This document shows positions 1 through 11,300 of a stretch of DNA of 60,948 nt, piece by piece. Made by a program: the position numbers and the translations under genes. Below the pieces are notes generated by a model. It worked only from the letters and a program-made list of their open reading frames with translations. It had not been told where the DNA came from and searched no databases. Numbering within the stretch: the first letter of the stretch is position 1; each line of letters begins with the position of its first letter. Source of the stretch: Deltaproteobacteria bacterium (GTDB lineage Bacteria; Desulfobacterota; Desulfomonilia; UBA1062). Location of the stretch: assembly GCA_018436855.1 (NCBI GenBank), contig JAHDKO010000145.1, forward strand, positions 1-60,948, written 5' to 3'.

Positions 1-679
1 ACCAGACGATGACGGCGTTGCCGCTGTCATCCATGGCCACCTGGGGAGAGGACGCATCCCTCTCATCTGGACTGATGTTTGCCGGGTGGGTCCAGGTGCC
101 GTCCCGATACTCGCTCTTGAATATCTGATAATGGCTCCCGTCAGACTGATTCCATACGATAACGGTGTTGCCGATGCTGTCCATGGCCACCTGGGGTAAG
201 GATGCATTCCCCTCCGGGCTGGTGCCGTCGGCAGGGCCGGATGGAAGCTTCCAGTATGCGGCATGGACCTGGTAATCCCTGGTCGAACCGTCCTCTGCCG
301 TGACACGGTAGGTGAGAGGGCCGGCAAAGCTGTTCTCCGTCACCCCGCTCTCCTGAGCGACTCCCCCCACGCTCACCTGTGTCTGTGTCCCCGTGGTCGT
401 GAAGCTCGCCTTCAGACCGGCTACGGCATCCACGTCCAGAGGCCCTGTCAGCAGGATCGTGCCGTTTGCCTCGTCTATCGTCCCCGTGATATCCGCTCCC
501 AGCTGCGGATTCGCCTCGGCGGTGAAGCTGAAGGCAGTGATCGCCTCGCCGGAAGAAAGGGGCGGATCGTCGCCGCTGCCGCCGCTGCCGTTGCTGCCGC
601 CGCCGCAGCCCGCAACCAGGGCAAGCATGGTAAGAAGCAGAATCCATTGAACAATACGCCGGCGTTGTGTGATAAACAT
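1..679 (-). CDS. Secreted lipoprotein with N-terminal DUF5018-like domain and repeats (3' end outside window)
   Basis: The reading frame starts at the ATG at 679, eight bases after an AGGAG, and runs off the left edge, so the C-terminus is missing. The protein begins with a short basic stretch and hydrophobic core ending in a lipobox (LVAGC), followed by a Gly/Ser-rich linker, so it should be lipid-anchored. About residues 40-135 form a beta-rich segment that reads like the DUF5018 type (ITAFSF... then DVDAVAGLKASF... then YRVTAEDGSTRDYQV). After that a unit of about 50 residues containing SPQVAMDDSGNAVIVW begins to repeat, as in beta-propeller-like surface proteins. The function is unknown. 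The domain name is from memory of the family and is not checked. Antisense frames across this stretch are GC-driven shadows. Confidence 0.75.
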   Translation of the reverse strand, partial: MFITQRRRIVQWILLLTMLALVAGCGGGSNGSGGSGDDPPLSSGEAITAFSFTAEANPQLGADITGTIDEANGTILLTGPLDVDAVAGLKASFTTTGTQTQVSVGGVAQESGVTENSFAGPLTYRVTAEDGSTRDYQVHAAYWKLPSGPADGTSPEGNASLPQVAMDSIGNTVIVWNQSDGSHYQIFKSEYRDGTWTHPANISPDERDASSPQVAMDDSGNAVIVW

Positions 680-1158
680 GATGTCACTCCTCGAAGTATA
701 TGCTCTCATGCGATCATAACATCATTCCCCGTCTGAATAATTAATAAAAATCACATTCTTTTCAATACGGACAAAATATCGAACTGCTTCCAGGAACTGC
801 CGCTGTTGTGAATCGGCCAAGCATTATTGCATGAAGAAACCGGAGATCCGTTAAAAAGGCATCTCTCTTTCCCGGACCTCATTCTTAAGCATCGACACAT
901 TGAAAAACGGCTTGGCTAGAGAGAGAAACATGCGCGGTTAACACTTGTGCAGGCATGATTATCTCCTGCTTGTTCATCACTATTCATCATAAGGTCCTGT
1001 AGTCGATCAGGGTGACACGCCTGTCTCGATCGCATGGGCATACCCGGCGGTCAAGGGATCCGCCGTCGGGGAAGACCACATGAAACGGCACCTTTTAAGC
1101 GCCTGGATAAAGCCGGGCACTGCAGGTTGCGCAGGCGGTGCGCAGCCCCCTAGGCGCA
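680..1158. other. Gene-free stretch
   Basis: About 480 bases without a convincing gene. The part next to the lipoprotein start is AT-rich and must hold its promoter: a TATGAT at about 711-716 (minus strand) is a possible -10, but its -35 is poor. I see no RNA gene or repeat here. Confidence 0.4.
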
Positions 1159-1677
1159 TCATTTCGAAGCGCCGTTCTGCATCACGCCGGCCTGTGCAAC
1201 CACTCCTGCAATGCTCAGAGCGGTAAAGATGATGATGCTCGCTGTGACGTCCTCATGGAGCGATTGCGTGATGAGCAGGGAACCCACCAGGGAAGACAGG
1301 ATGATGATCGACCAGTCGAAGAACACGGCGAAGAGCACGGCGCACAGGACGCCGAAGATCGCACCGGCTATCCACGGGGCATTCCCCGAGGCCAGGTGAA
1401 AATAGCTCGCGAGAGTGAAGGCGAAAAACCCACCGGCAAGGAAACCGGCAAACGCCATGATGAGCCGCTTGAAAAAGACGGCCAGGATACCCGCGAGCGC
1501 GCCTGCACCCAGCGACGCTGCGATGATCAGCCAGCCCGGCCGCCCGTGGAGGAGCTGGGGCGCCATGAGCAGTGCGTACAGCAGGACCACCAGGCCCACG
1601 AAGAGCCAGTACAGCTGCCTTCCGAACATGATCAGGCAGACGCCTGCCAGAATGTTGATCGTATCCAGACTCATCAT
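1159..1677 (-). CDS. Small polytopic membrane protein, DUF4203/TMEM198-like
   Basis: A 172-residue, almost wholly hydrophobic protein with about six or seven predicted membrane helices. Glycine-rich helices (GAGALAGILAVFF, AFAGFLAGGFFAFTL, IAGAIFGVLCAVLFAVFFDW) and a short Cys/Gln-containing tail are visible. This resembles the DUF4203 (TMEM198-like) inner-membrane family, whose role in bacteria is not known. GTG, ATG and ATG follow one another at 1680, 1677 and 1674; I chose the ATG at 1677, about nine bases after GGAAG. It stands alone, with gaps of over 300 bases on either side. Confidence 0.7.
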   Translation of the reverse strand: MMSLDTINILAGVCLIMFGRQLYWLFVGLVVLLYALLMAPQLLHGRPGWLIIAASLGAGALAGILAVFFKRLIMAFAGFLAGGFFAFTLASYFHLASGNAPWIAGAIFGVLCAVLFAVFFDWSIIILSSLVGSLLITQSLHEDVTASIIIFTALSIAGVVAQAGVMQNGASK

Positions 1678-2014
1678 CACGATGCTCTTCCATTACACTG
1701 CAGATTTTTCTAGCAGGTCCCGGCATCTTTCGCAAGCACAAGGGTACAGGGGTATGCACCGCCGATGCATAACGCATCTGCGCTTTTTTTAAGGGCTGTC
1801 AGGGCAGCAAGGCATTTCCTGGAATTAGCCGTGAAAACCCGGTTCAGCGAACGCGACCGCGGCTTTGTCTCAAGTCTGGCCGCTGCCTTCGCCACAAAGA
1901 TGTGCCGTCGTGAAACCCACGGCGAATAAAACCGTCCAGGTATGCCCCTGTACTTCAGCCGGGAGCCATGCATCACAAAAATGGTGCCTGGCCCCCTCGT
2001 GAGACGTGGTCCGG
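1678..2014. other. Gene-free stretch
   Basis: About 335 bases between the membrane protein and the RRM gene, both on the minus strand. I could not find a clear hairpin-plus-T-run terminator or a gene here. Confidence 0.35.
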
Positions 2015-2368
2015 CTAGTGACGCCCGCCGGTCCTTCGTCCGCCTCCGCCGCCCTGGCCTCCTCTGCCTCCTCCCCGCATGGGACCGCCGAAACCGCGTC
2101 CGCCACCCCGTGAAGAACCGCCTTCGGTTCTCGGGCGCGCCTCGTTGACACTCAAGGCCCTGCCCTTGAACTCTTTTCCGTTCAGCTCATTGATGGCGGA
2201 CCGTGCCTCCTCTGCAGACGGCATCTCGACAAACCCGAATCCCTTGGACTGACCGCTGAATTTGTCTTTGATGATGTTAACGCTCGCGATCTCTCCAAAT
2301 TCTCCGAATGCCGATTGTAAATCATCTTCCGTGACACTGTACGCCAAGTTTCCTACGTAGATGTTCAT
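2015..2368 (-). CDS. RRM-type glycine-rich RNA-binding protein
   Basis: A 117-residue single-RRM protein. RNP2 is IYVGNL at residues 2-7 and RNP1 is KGFGFVEM at about 40-47; both carry the aromatic residues that stack on RNA. The last third is an Arg/Gly-rich tail (RGG-like) that usually adds weak RNA affinity. Bacterial members of this family are cold- or stress-induced RNA chaperones. The start at 2368 is set by AAGGAG eight bases upstream; a longer frame to 2476 has no ribosome-binding site and adds residues that do not belong to an RRM. The transcript probably has a long leader (see promoter at 2515-2546). Confidence 0.9.
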   Translation of the reverse strand: MNIYVGNLAYSVTEDDLQSAFGEFGEIASVNIIKDKFSGQSKGFGFVEMPSAEEARSAINELNGKEFKGRALSVNEARPRTEGGSSRGGGRGFGGPMRGGGRGGQGGGGGRRTGGRH

Positions 2369-2514
2369 AAATGGTTCTCCTTTAGGGTTTTTCACTAGTT
2401 CAGCTTGCAGATACGTAAGGCGGGATCGAGGGGCATGCCAGCCGAAACGTCTCTCATCTCTGTACGTTGTTATCAATCACGCGAATCGTTCATCCAATCA
2501 ATACTGTCCTCGAT

Positions 2515-2546
2515 ATTATGTATGAAGTGAACCTGGAAAAAAGCAA
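2515..2546 (-). promoter_or_regulatory. Candidate promoter of the RRM gene with a ~140-nt leader
   Basis: On the minus strand TTGCTT (2546-2541) is followed after 18 bases by TACATA (2522-2517). Transcription would start near 2510, leaving a leader of about 140 nt before the ATG. Long leaders are usual for cold-shock RNA-binding genes. This is seen by eye only. Confidence 0.4.
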
Positions 2547-2661
2547 CACCCTTTCCCTTTTTTCCAGAAATTAAGGTTCGGCTGCGTGATCATCATTGCA
2601 TTATTCTATAGCTGTTTTACGCGTTTTCACAAGAAAATAATACATGTATTCCCAGCTGCGC

Positions 2662-3051
2662 TCACCGGTCTTTCTTCCCCTTGAGCAGGGAATCGAGGCC
2701 GGCGAAAGCCTTGTAGGTGTGGGAAGCGCCCGGTTCGCTTGTCCGGGTTTCTTCTCCATACCACTGGCTGTCGACATCCCTGGAGTGTTCGATGTCGTGG
2801 CAGTAGACGCACAGGAGCTCCCAGTTGCTCCCGTCAGGCGGATTGTTGTCGTGGTTGTGGTCCTTGTGATGAACCGTGAGTTCGCGCAGCTTCCTGCCCG
2901 AGAACTCGCGGCCGCACCGTGCGCAGACCCAGGGAAAGAGCCTGAGGGCCTGCTCCCGGTAGCTCTTCTCGCGCTGCTCCCTGCTGCGCTTCAACTCTGC
3001 CGAAAAATCGTTCAGCCTGTCGGAACCCGTGCCTGGTTTCTTTTGCGACAT
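2662..3051 (-). CDS. HNH endonuclease-like protein, YajD type
   Basis: A 129-residue protein with a Lys/Arg-rich helical N-terminus followed by a zinc-binding HNH motif: CARCG at about 43-47, then TVHHKDHNHDN with the catalytic His, then NWELLCVYCHDIEH carrying the second Cys pair and last His. This is the arrangement of E. coli YajD and related small HNH proteins, whose target is unknown. The ATG at 3051 lies eight bases after AGGAGG; the GTG at 3057 is too close to it. No phage or restriction genes lie nearby. Confidence 0.8.
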   Translation of the reverse strand: MSQKKPGTGSDRLNDFSAELKRSREQREKSYREQALRLFPWVCARCGREFSGRKLRELTVHHKDHNHDNNPPDGSNWELLCVYCHDIEHSRDVDSQWYGEETRTSEPGASHTYKAFAGLDSLLKGKKDR

Positions 3052-3181
3052 CTGCACACCCTCCTGTATGCGAAAAGATTTGCTAAAGGTCGTCCACCCG
3101 TTTCAGGCCTCTCCGCGAATCATTCCCGTCCCAGCCGATCCATGGCCCGGCTGAGACCTCCCAAGGTCCCGGTCGCCCCGC

Positions 3182-3802
3182 TCATCCGCTTCGCCCCCAG
3201 ACAGCGGCGAAGTAGCCCTCTTCATCCGCATCCGGTTTCAGGTACGAGGCGGGAACGGCATACTTGCGGACCGTACCATCATCGAGATCGGCCCTGAAGA
3301 GAAAACCGTTCTCTCCCCCCAGCCCGTATACCACGAACACCCGCGGCGACAGCCATACGCCTCCGTGAACTGACCCCGCGGGCCCCAGACTCAAGAACCG
3401 GCACATGCTCTTCCCGTTCGGATAATACAGGGAAACCGACGAGTCGGGCCCCCCGCGAACTACCCTGTCCTGCACCTGCAGATACCCGGTGTCGATCACC
3501 AGGCACACGCTGCCCGCTTCATTGCAGACAAGCCCGCTGTCGGGCTCCTCAAGCCCGGGCAGGGGAATGCAGGTGAACTCCATGGTCCCGTCGTCCTGTA
3601 CCGGGGCGTTCTCTGCAAAGAAAAAGCTCTTCCAGGAGCGCACCTCGGGCTTCTCGAGCAGGTCCGTACCCGTGCGAGAACAGCCCGGGATGGCGAACCC
3701 CACAGCAAGGGCCGCAGCCAGTAACAAACGGATACAGACGCTGGAGAATCCCGCCGTCTTCTCCCGCGGCCCGGATTTCCCGTTTAGCAGGGGTAAAGCC
3801 AT
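3182..3802 (-). CDS. Hypothetical lipoprotein/secreted protein
   Basis: A 206-residue protein with a basic N-terminus, a long hydrophobic segment (LLLAAALAVGFAI) and PGC, which is a weak lipobox. The mature part is beta-rich with short SLYYPNGKSM and VFVVYGLGGENGFLF stretches, reminiscent of a partial beta-propeller, but I do not recognise a family. It is convergent with nothing and divergent from the GNAT-deacetylase gene 145 bases away. Start chosen as the first ATG giving an intact export signal. Confidence 0.6.
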   Translation of the reverse strand: MALPLLNGKSGPREKTAGFSSVCIRLLLAAALAVGFAIPGCSRTGTDLLEKPEVRSWKSFFFAENAPVQDDGTMEFTCIPLPGLEEPDSGLVCNEAGSVCLVIDTGYLQVQDRVVRGGPDSSVSLYYPNGKSMCRFLSLGPAGSVHGGVWLSPRVFVVYGLGGENGFLFRADLDDGTVRKYAVPASYLKPDADEEGYFAAVWGRSG

Positions 3803-3947
3803 GCGCCTACGATACTGAACTATTCGCGCCGCGACAATACCCTTGTTTCAGGAACGCATTACCCGCGTGAAGAACCCTTTTTAAGTGACTGTTCTTCTCC
3901 GGCCCGCCTGTGGTAGAGTTCTTCCCGTCACAGACAGGAGACAGCCC

Positions 3948-5699
3948 ATGTTCCGTATCCGCAGGGTATACGACGACAGCATTCCCATCGACCGTGACGC
4001 GGTTTCCCAGGTGCAGACCATCATGAGGAGCCAGTTCGGGGCGCTGCCGGAAAGCGATGTCCGGAAGCTCCCCGCCACGCTCAGGAACCCGCTCAAGTAC
4101 CGGTTCCGCTCCATCCTGTTCGTTGCCGACGACTCCCGCGCACGGGTGAAGGGGTTTGCGCTCCTGCTCCACGCACCGGACCTGAACTTCTGCTATCTGG
4201 ACTTTCTTTCCGTGGACCCCGGCCTCCATGGGGGCGGCATCGGCGGCGCCCTGTACGAGCGGGTGCGCGACGAGGCCCGCGAACTGAAGGTCGCGGGACT
4301 CTTCTTCGAGAGCCTGCCCGACGAGGAGCGGCTCTGCAGAGACCCCGCACTGCTGAGGCAGAACCGCTCCCGGCTTAAGTTTTACGAGCAGTACGGCGCG
4401 CGGCCCGTCGTCGGCACGGCCTACGAGACGCCGCTGAAACCCGGGGATGACTGCCCGCCCTATCTCATGTACGACCCCCTGGACCATACCTGTCCCCTGA
4501 GCGCCCCGGTCCTCAAGCGGATCGTCCGTGCGGTCCTGGAGCGAAAATACAGCGCGAGCACGCCTCCCGGCTATATCGACATGGTGGTCGAATCCATCAG
4601 GGACAATCCGGTCCGGATCAGGGAGCCGCAGTATCGCGTGAGGCAGCCGCTTGGGCCCGTGTCCTTCAGCCGCTCGATCGACCGCATGATCGGCCTGGTA
4701 GTCACTGACCGGCACGAGATCCACCACGTGCACGAGCGCGGCTATATCGAGGCCCCGGTGCGGATCGGTTCCATACTTGCAGGTCTGGAGGGGTTACGCT
4801 TCTTTTCGAGGAAAGAGCCCCGGCACTATCCCGAAGGCTGGATCAGGAGGATCCATGCCCGCGACTTCGTTGAGTACCTCAAGAGGATGTGCAGCAGGGT
4901 AGACAAGGGCAAATCGATCTACCCCTATGTCTTCCCCATCCGCAACGCTGCCCGTCCCCCCAGGGAGCTGCCCGTGCGCGCCGGTTATTATTGCATCGAC
5001 ACCTTCACGCCGCTCAACCGGGACGCCTACGTTGCAGCCAGGCGTTCGGTCGACTGCGCGCTCACCGCTTCCGACATGCTGCTGGGCGGCTATCGCCTCG
5101 CCTACGCCCTGGTGCGCCCTCCAGGCCATCACGCCGAGCCCAGGGCGTTCGGGGGTTTCTGCTACTTCAACTCAACCGCTGTGGCGGCCGAATACCTGAG
5201 CGCACAAGGCAGGGTCGCGGTTCTCGACATCGACTATCATCACGGCAACGGAACTCAGGAGGCCTTCTACGAACGCGCCGACGTGCTCACCCTGTCTATC
5301 CATGGCAGCCCGGACTTCGCCTACCCCTATTTCAGCGGATTCCACGACGAGCACGGCAGGGGCCCCGGCCGGGGATACAACGTCAATTATCCCCTGCCCG
5401 AGACGATAAACGGCGAGGAATACCGCGCGGTACTGGTAAGGGCGCTGCGCCGGGTCGAACGGTTCAGACCGAGGTTCCTGTTGATCGCCCTGGGCCTCGA
5501 CACGGCAAAGGCGGACCCAACCGGGACCTGGAGCCTGAGGCAGAAGGACTTCGAGGCTGTCGGCCGGATGATCGGCGCATTGAAACTCCCCACCCTGGTC
5601 GTTCAGGAGGGTGGCTACCGGGTGAAATCGCTCGGCGCGAACGCCCGCCATTTCTTCCTGGGCCTGTGGGAGGGCGCCTGCCGACCTGGCGGAAGCTGA
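3948..5699 (+). CDS. GNAT acetyltransferase fused to histone-deacetylase-family amidohydrolase
   Basis: A 583-residue two-domain protein. Residues 1 to about 170 look like a GNAT N-acyltransferase: beta strands DLNFCYLDFLSVDPGL, then the acetyl-CoA pyrophosphate loop GGGIGGALYERVRDEA. Residues about 240-575 are an arginase-fold deacetylase of the HDAC/acetylpolyamine amidohydrolase family. Expected catalytic residues are present: His pair H394-H395 in PPGHH, zinc ligands D429 and H431 in DIDYHH, D523 in ADPTG, and Tyr557 in EGGYR. One chain therefore could both add and remove an acyl group. The substrate is not shown by the sequence; acetylated polyamines or protein lysines are the family choices. 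The start has GGAG eight bases upstream. Confidence 0.85.
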   Translation: MFRIRRVYDDSIPIDRDAVSQVQTIMRSQFGALPESDVRKLPATLRNPLKYRFRSILFVADDSRARVKGFALLLHAPDLNFCYLDFLSVDPGLHGGGIGGALYERVRDEARELKVAGLFFESLPDEERLCRDPALLRQNRSRLKFYEQYGARPVVGTAYETPLKPGDDCPPYLMYDPLDHTCPLSAPVLKRIVRAVLERKYSASTPPGYIDMVVESIRDNPVRIREPQYRVRQPLGPVSFSRSIDRMIGLVVTDRHEIHHVHERGYIEAPVRIGSILAGLEGLRFFSRKEPRHYPEGWIRRIHARDFVEYLKRMCSRVDKGKSIYPYVFPIRNAARPPRELPVRAGYYCIDTFTPLNRDAYVAARRSVDCALTASDMLLGGYRLAYALVRPPGHHAEPRAFGGFCYFNSTAVAAEYLSAQGRVAVLDIDYHHGNGTQEAFYERADVLTLSIHGSPDFAYPYFSGFHDEHGRGPGRGYNVNYPLPETINGEEYRAVLVRALRRVERFRPRFLLIALGLDTAKADPTGTWSLRQKDFEAVGRMIGALKLPTLVVQEGGYRVKSLGANARHFFLGLWEGACRPGGS

Positions 5700-5727
5700 C
5701 CGGTCCTGTCAACCGCGACTCCGGCCG

Positions 5728-6075
5728 CTATCCCCCCGACCTCTTCGGCTCATAACCTCGCTTGGCAAGCTCATCCACAAGCGCATCACGATGGTCTCCC
5801 TGGATCTCGATCACGCCGTTTTTCACGGTGCCGCCGGTGCCGCATCTCTGCTTCAATTCCCGGGCAAGCTGCAGGAGCCCGTCCTCGTTCAGGGGCAGAC
5901 CGGTGACCACGGTCACGCCTTTGCCTTTGCGGCCCTTTGTTTCGCGACCCACGCGCACTCTGCCGGCGCCCCGGTCAACGGTCTTCTTTGCGCGGCACTC
6001 GCATCGGTCAACGGGGAGGCCGCACCCGGCACACACCCTTCCCTGCTCAGTGGTATAGACTGTTTTTGCTCTCAT
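5728..6075 (-). CDS. SUI1/eIF1-like translation factor, YciH family
   Basis: A 115-residue protein. The N-terminus has a small metal-binding knuckle (CAGCGLPVDRCEC), followed by a basic linker and the SUI1 domain with GKGVTVVTGLPLNEDGLLQLARELK, GTGGTVKNGVIEIQGDH and a C-terminal KRGY. Bacterial YciH binds the small ribosomal subunit and tunes initiation. The start at 6075 is preceded by GGGAGAGATCGC. It follows the rlmH end by about 220 bases on the same strand and is convergent with the deacetylase gene. Confidence 0.88.
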   Translation of the reverse strand: MRAKTVYTTEQGRVCAGCGLPVDRCECRAKKTVDRGAGRVRVGRETKGRKGKGVTVVTGLPLNEDGLLQLARELKQRCGTGGTVKNGVIEIQGDHRDALVDELAKRGYEPKRSGG

Positions 6076-6222
6076 GCGATCTCTCCCTTATCATACCCGG
6101 ATTCCCTGAGGGTGTACCGCCCCGGGTTCTTCTCCACGATCCAGCAGGGCGTGAAACGTGTCGAGGGCCTCCCGGCAGACGGGCTGCAAACTGTCCCTCC
6201 CGCACTGCACGGGATCTCCGAC

Positions 6223-6245
6223 CTTCCCGGTTTCCTTCCGGGAAG
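6223..6245 (-). terminator. Hairpin downstream of rlmH
   Basis: Perfect 8-bp inverted repeat (CTTCCCGG / CCGGGAAG) with a 7-base loop, 48 bases past the rlmH stop. There is no T-run after it, so it may be an RNA-processing or weak termination hairpin rather than a classical terminator. Confidence 0.35.
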
Positions 6246-6292
6246 ACCGTGAACAGTGCTCATCCTGCCGGCTTTCGTATGATGGGAGCGGT

Positions 6293-6703
6293 CTATTTGT
6301 GATAGGGCTCATTGTTCAGTATGGTAAACGCGCGGTACACCTGCTCGAAGAGCATGATCCGAATGATCTGGTGGTTGAAGGTCATGGGCGAGAGCGAGAT
6401 CCGCTCCGGGACGGCCTTTTCCATGTCCGGGTCGAACCCGGTGGGGCCGCCCACGTAGAAGAACAGGTGTTTTGCCGAGCTGTTCAGGATGTCTCCCAGG
6501 AACGAGGCCAGCCCTTCCGATGTCAGGGCCCGGCCGTCAGGGCTCAGAAGCACGTGCACGCCCTCCCGCGACTGGGTTTTCAGCGCCTTGGCCTCGATGA
6601 TCTCCACCGGCACGTATCGGGAGATCCTTCTGCGGTATTCGTCCACCAGATCTCCCACCGGGCCGCGTTCGGTCTTTCCGGCCAGGCAGAAAACCAGCTT
6701 CAC
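6293..6703 (-). CDS. rlmH: 23S rRNA (pseudouridine-1915-N3)-methyltransferase RlmH
   Basis: A 136-residue SPOUT methyltransferase that methylates pseudouridine 1915 in helix 69 of 23S rRNA. The family signatures are clear: VKLVFCLAGK at the start, LLSPDGRALTSE, the SAM-knot motif FFYVGGPTGF and LSPMTFNHQIIRIMLFEQVYRA at the C-terminus. It starts with GTG at 6703, which overlaps the rsfS stop in the sequence GTGA, so the two are translationally coupled. It is slightly shorter than the E. coli enzyme (155 residues). Last gene of the rplU operon. Confidence 0.95.
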   Translation of the reverse strand: MKLVFCLAGKTERGPVGDLVDEYRRRISRYVPVEIIEAKALKTQSREGVHVLLSPDGRALTSEGLASFLGDILNSSAKHLFFYVGGPTGFDPDMEKAVPERISLSPMTFNHQIIRIMLFEQVYRAFTILNNEPYHK

Positions 6704-7020
6704 CCCTTGACCCTCTTGGCGTCGAACCACATGCCTTCGATGTCGTAGTACTGGCGCAGGTCCTCCTGCAGGATGTGGATGACCACGTCCACGTAGTCCA
6801 GGAGCACCCAGCGACCCTTGTCCAGCCCTTCGGTGCCGAACGGTTTGCCCAGGGTCTCCATCAGGTGCTGGGCCATGGCCCTGATCTGCCGGTCCGACAT
6901 GCCCGTGCACACGACGATATGGTCGGTGAACGAGCTCACACCGCTTACATCCAGCACCACCACATTGGTCGCCTTCTTGTCTTCGAGGGCTTCGACGGCT
7001 CTGCTCCACAGCGGTTTCAT
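6700..7020 (-). CDS. rsfS: Ribosomal silencing factor RsfS
   Basis: A 106-residue Iojap/RsfS protein. It binds ribosomal protein L14 on the large subunit and blocks joining of the small one under starvation. The conserved core is visible: DHIVVCTGMSDRQIRAMAQHL, then GRWVLLDYVDVVIHILQEDLRQYYDIEGMW. It starts directly next to the nadD stop (7021) and overlaps rlmH by four bases. Confidence 0.95.
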   Translation of the reverse strand: MKPLWSRAVEALEDKKATNVVVLDVSGVSSFTDHIVVCTGMSDRQIRAMAQHLMETLGKPFGTEGLDKGRWVLLDYVDVVIHILQEDLRQYYDIEGMWFDAKRVKG

Positions 7021-7650
7021 TTATTCGTATATCCTTTCACGCCCGATATATTCCTCCACTTCTTTTGGTATCAGGTAGGTGATCGACCTCCCCTGACGGC
7101 GGAGATCACGTATTTTAGATGAAGAGATGTCCAGCGGGGTTACATGCACGAACACGATTCTGTTGCCCTCGCTGCTCACGTATCCGTCCGGCACGGGCCG
7201 GAAGCGGGCCGCTTCTTCTCCCAGCACGTCGGCGAGCTCCGGCCTCTCGGCCCCGGGGCGCGACATGACCGCGAAGTGCGCCAGGTCGAACAGCCGGCTC
7301 GCCTGAAACCAGGTCAGGATCTCGTTGAAGGCATCCTGCCCCAGGATGAACCAGGGGGTGGCGCTGTAGCGCTGCCGCACGTGCTCGATGGTCCTGACCG
7401 AGTACGAGTTTCCTCCCTGCTCCACCTCGAAGGGCGAGAGCTCGAAAAAGGGATTCGACCGGGTGGCGAGACGCACGATCTCCAGGCGGACGCTGCCCGG
7501 CACGTCCGAGGCCAGCTCCTTGTGGGGCGGAATATACGAGGGCACGAACAGGACCTTTTCGAGATCGAGAGCCTCCCTGACCTCTTCCGCGGCTCTCAAA
7601 TGCCCGAGGTGGATGGGGTTGAAGGTTCCGCCGAAGATCCCGATCCTCAT
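7021..7650 (-). CDS. nadD: Nicotinate-nucleotide adenylyltransferase
   Basis: A 209-residue enzyme making deamido-NAD from nicotinate mononucleotide and ATP. The N-terminal GIFGGTFNPIHLGHL carries the nucleotidyltransferase HxGH motif, and the C-terminal DISSSKIRDLRRQGRS is the second signature (SSTxIR type). WFILGQDAF is also typical. The start at 7650 overlaps the proA stop. It is the only NAD-pathway gene in this operon; nadABC lie about 6 kb away in the window. Confidence 0.96.
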   Translation of the reverse strand: MRIGIFGGTFNPIHLGHLRAAEEVREALDLEKVLFVPSYIPPHKELASDVPGSVRLEIVRLATRSNPFFELSPFEVEQGGNSYSVRTIEHVRQRYSATPWFILGQDAFNEILTWFQASRLFDLAHFAVMSRPGAERPELADVLGEEAARFRPVPDGYVSSEGNRIVFVHVTPLDISSSKIRDLRRQGRSITYLIPKEVEEYIGRERIYE

Positions 7651-8896
7651 GTCCTGATCTGACCGTCCCCGAAGCAGACGAACTTGCCGATAGTGAGGTC
7701 TTCGATCCCCATGGGCCCGTACGCGTGAATGCGCGAGGTGCAGATCCCGACCTCCGCTCCCAGGCCGAACTCGCCGCCGTCCGAGAACCGGGTGCTGGCG
7801 TTTATGAGCACGGTCGACGAGTCCACGTCGCGCAAGAACTCCATGGCGCGGGTGTGGTTCTCCGTGACGATGGCCTCGGTGTGATCCGAGCCGTACTTCT
7901 CGATATGGTCTATCGCCTCCTGCATGCCGTCCGTCACCTTCACGGCCAGAACGAGGTCGAGAAACTCCTCGTACCAGTCGCTCTCCCGGGCAGGGGCCAC
8001 GTCGCCCACGATCCCCCGGGTCTTCCCGCACCCGCGGATCTCCACGCCGTTCTCGCGGTAGAGCCGGATCATCTCGGGCAGGAAGCTTTCCGCCACCGGG
8101 GCATCCACCAACAGGGTCTCCATGGCGTTGCACACGCCCGGCCGCTGGACCTTGGCGTTGAGACAGATCTTATACGCTTTGTCGAGATCGGCATCCCTGT
8201 CGACGAAGACGTGGCACACGCCCTTGTAGTGTTTCAGCACCGGAATCCGGGAGTTCTCCACCACGGTCCGGATAAGCCCTTCGCCCCCGCGGGGGATGAC
8301 CAGGTCGATATACTGCTCGAGCGCGAGCATCTCGTTGATGGCATGCCGATCGGTCACCGGGATGAAGCCGATCACGTCCGGGCTGATGCCCGACTCCTTC
8401 AGGGCCGACTTGAGCACCTTCACCACGGCCTGGTTGGAGTTAAAGGCCTCGGAGCCGCCCCGCAGGATCACGGCGTTGCCCGACTTGAGGCAGAGCCCGG
8501 CCGCGTCCGAGGTGACGTTCGGCCTCGACTCGTAGATGATGGCCACCACGCCCAGCGGGATCCTCATCTTGCCCACGGTGAGCCCGTTTGGCCTGCGGGT
8601 CATGTTCTCGATCTTTCCCACCGGGTCGGGCAGCTCGGCGATCTCCTCCAGGGCCCGGGCCATGCCCTCGATCACCCTGTCGCTCAGGGTGAGCCGGTCG
8701 ATCATGGCCGTGCTCAGGCCGTTCACCCGTGCCTGCGCCAGGTCCCCGGCGTTCTCGCGCTTGAGCGTTTCGGCATTCTGCCGCAGGTTTCGCGCCATGT
8801 TTCCGAGCGCCCGGTTCTTCTCCACGGGGGAGAGCCTCACGAGAGGCCGCGAGGCCTTTCTGGCGCCGGCTGCAATGGTTTCGATCACAGACTGGG

Positions 8897-8900
<4 letters not shown>
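7647..8900 (-). CDS. proA: Gamma-glutamyl phosphate reductase
   Basis: A 417-residue aldehyde-dehydrogenase-fold enzyme for the second step of proline synthesis. Visible signatures are VAIIYESRPNVTSDAAGLCLKSGNA, the catalytic cysteine in RPGVCNAMETLLVD, and the C-terminal GGEFGLGAEVGICTSRIHAYGPMG. Length is normal for the family. Four-base overlaps on both sides (proB stop and nadD start) mark tight coupling. Confidence 0.97.
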
Positions 8901-11033
<2,133 letters not shown>

Positions 11034-11294
11034 TTACGAAGCGTTCGCTACGATGCTCACCCGCTTTTTATTGTTGAAAAGGGTTTCGAATTTCACGACG
11101 CCGTCGGTAAGCGCGAACAGGGTGTAGTCCCTTCCGCAGCCGACATTCGGGCCGGGATGAATCTTGGTGCCCCGCTGGCGGACCAGGATGCTCCCTGCCC
11201 TTACCGGCTGGCCGTCAAAGCGCTTCACCCCAAGCCTCTTTCCAGCTGTGTCCCTTCCGTTGCGGGAAGTACCGCCTGATTTCTTGTGGGCCAT
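11034..11294 (-). CDS. rpmA: 50S ribosomal protein L27
   Basis: 86 residues, with the standard N-terminus [16 protein letters not shown], then [16 protein letters not shown] and [17 protein letters not shown]. The N-terminus directly starts with the MAHKK form, so no leader cleavage is expected. Six bases after rplU. Confidence 0.98.
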   Translation of the reverse strand: MAHKKSGGTSRNGRDTAGKRLGVKRFDGQPVRAGSILVRQRGTKIHPGPNVGCGRDYTLFALTDGVVKFETLFNNKKRVSIVANAS

Positions 11295-11300
11295 GGGTTA

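Noticed and set aside
6072-6312. Short minus-strand open frames between rlmH and the SUI1 gene
   Set aside because: No ribosome-binding site, no recognisable family, and two frames compete; a hairpin occupies the gap.
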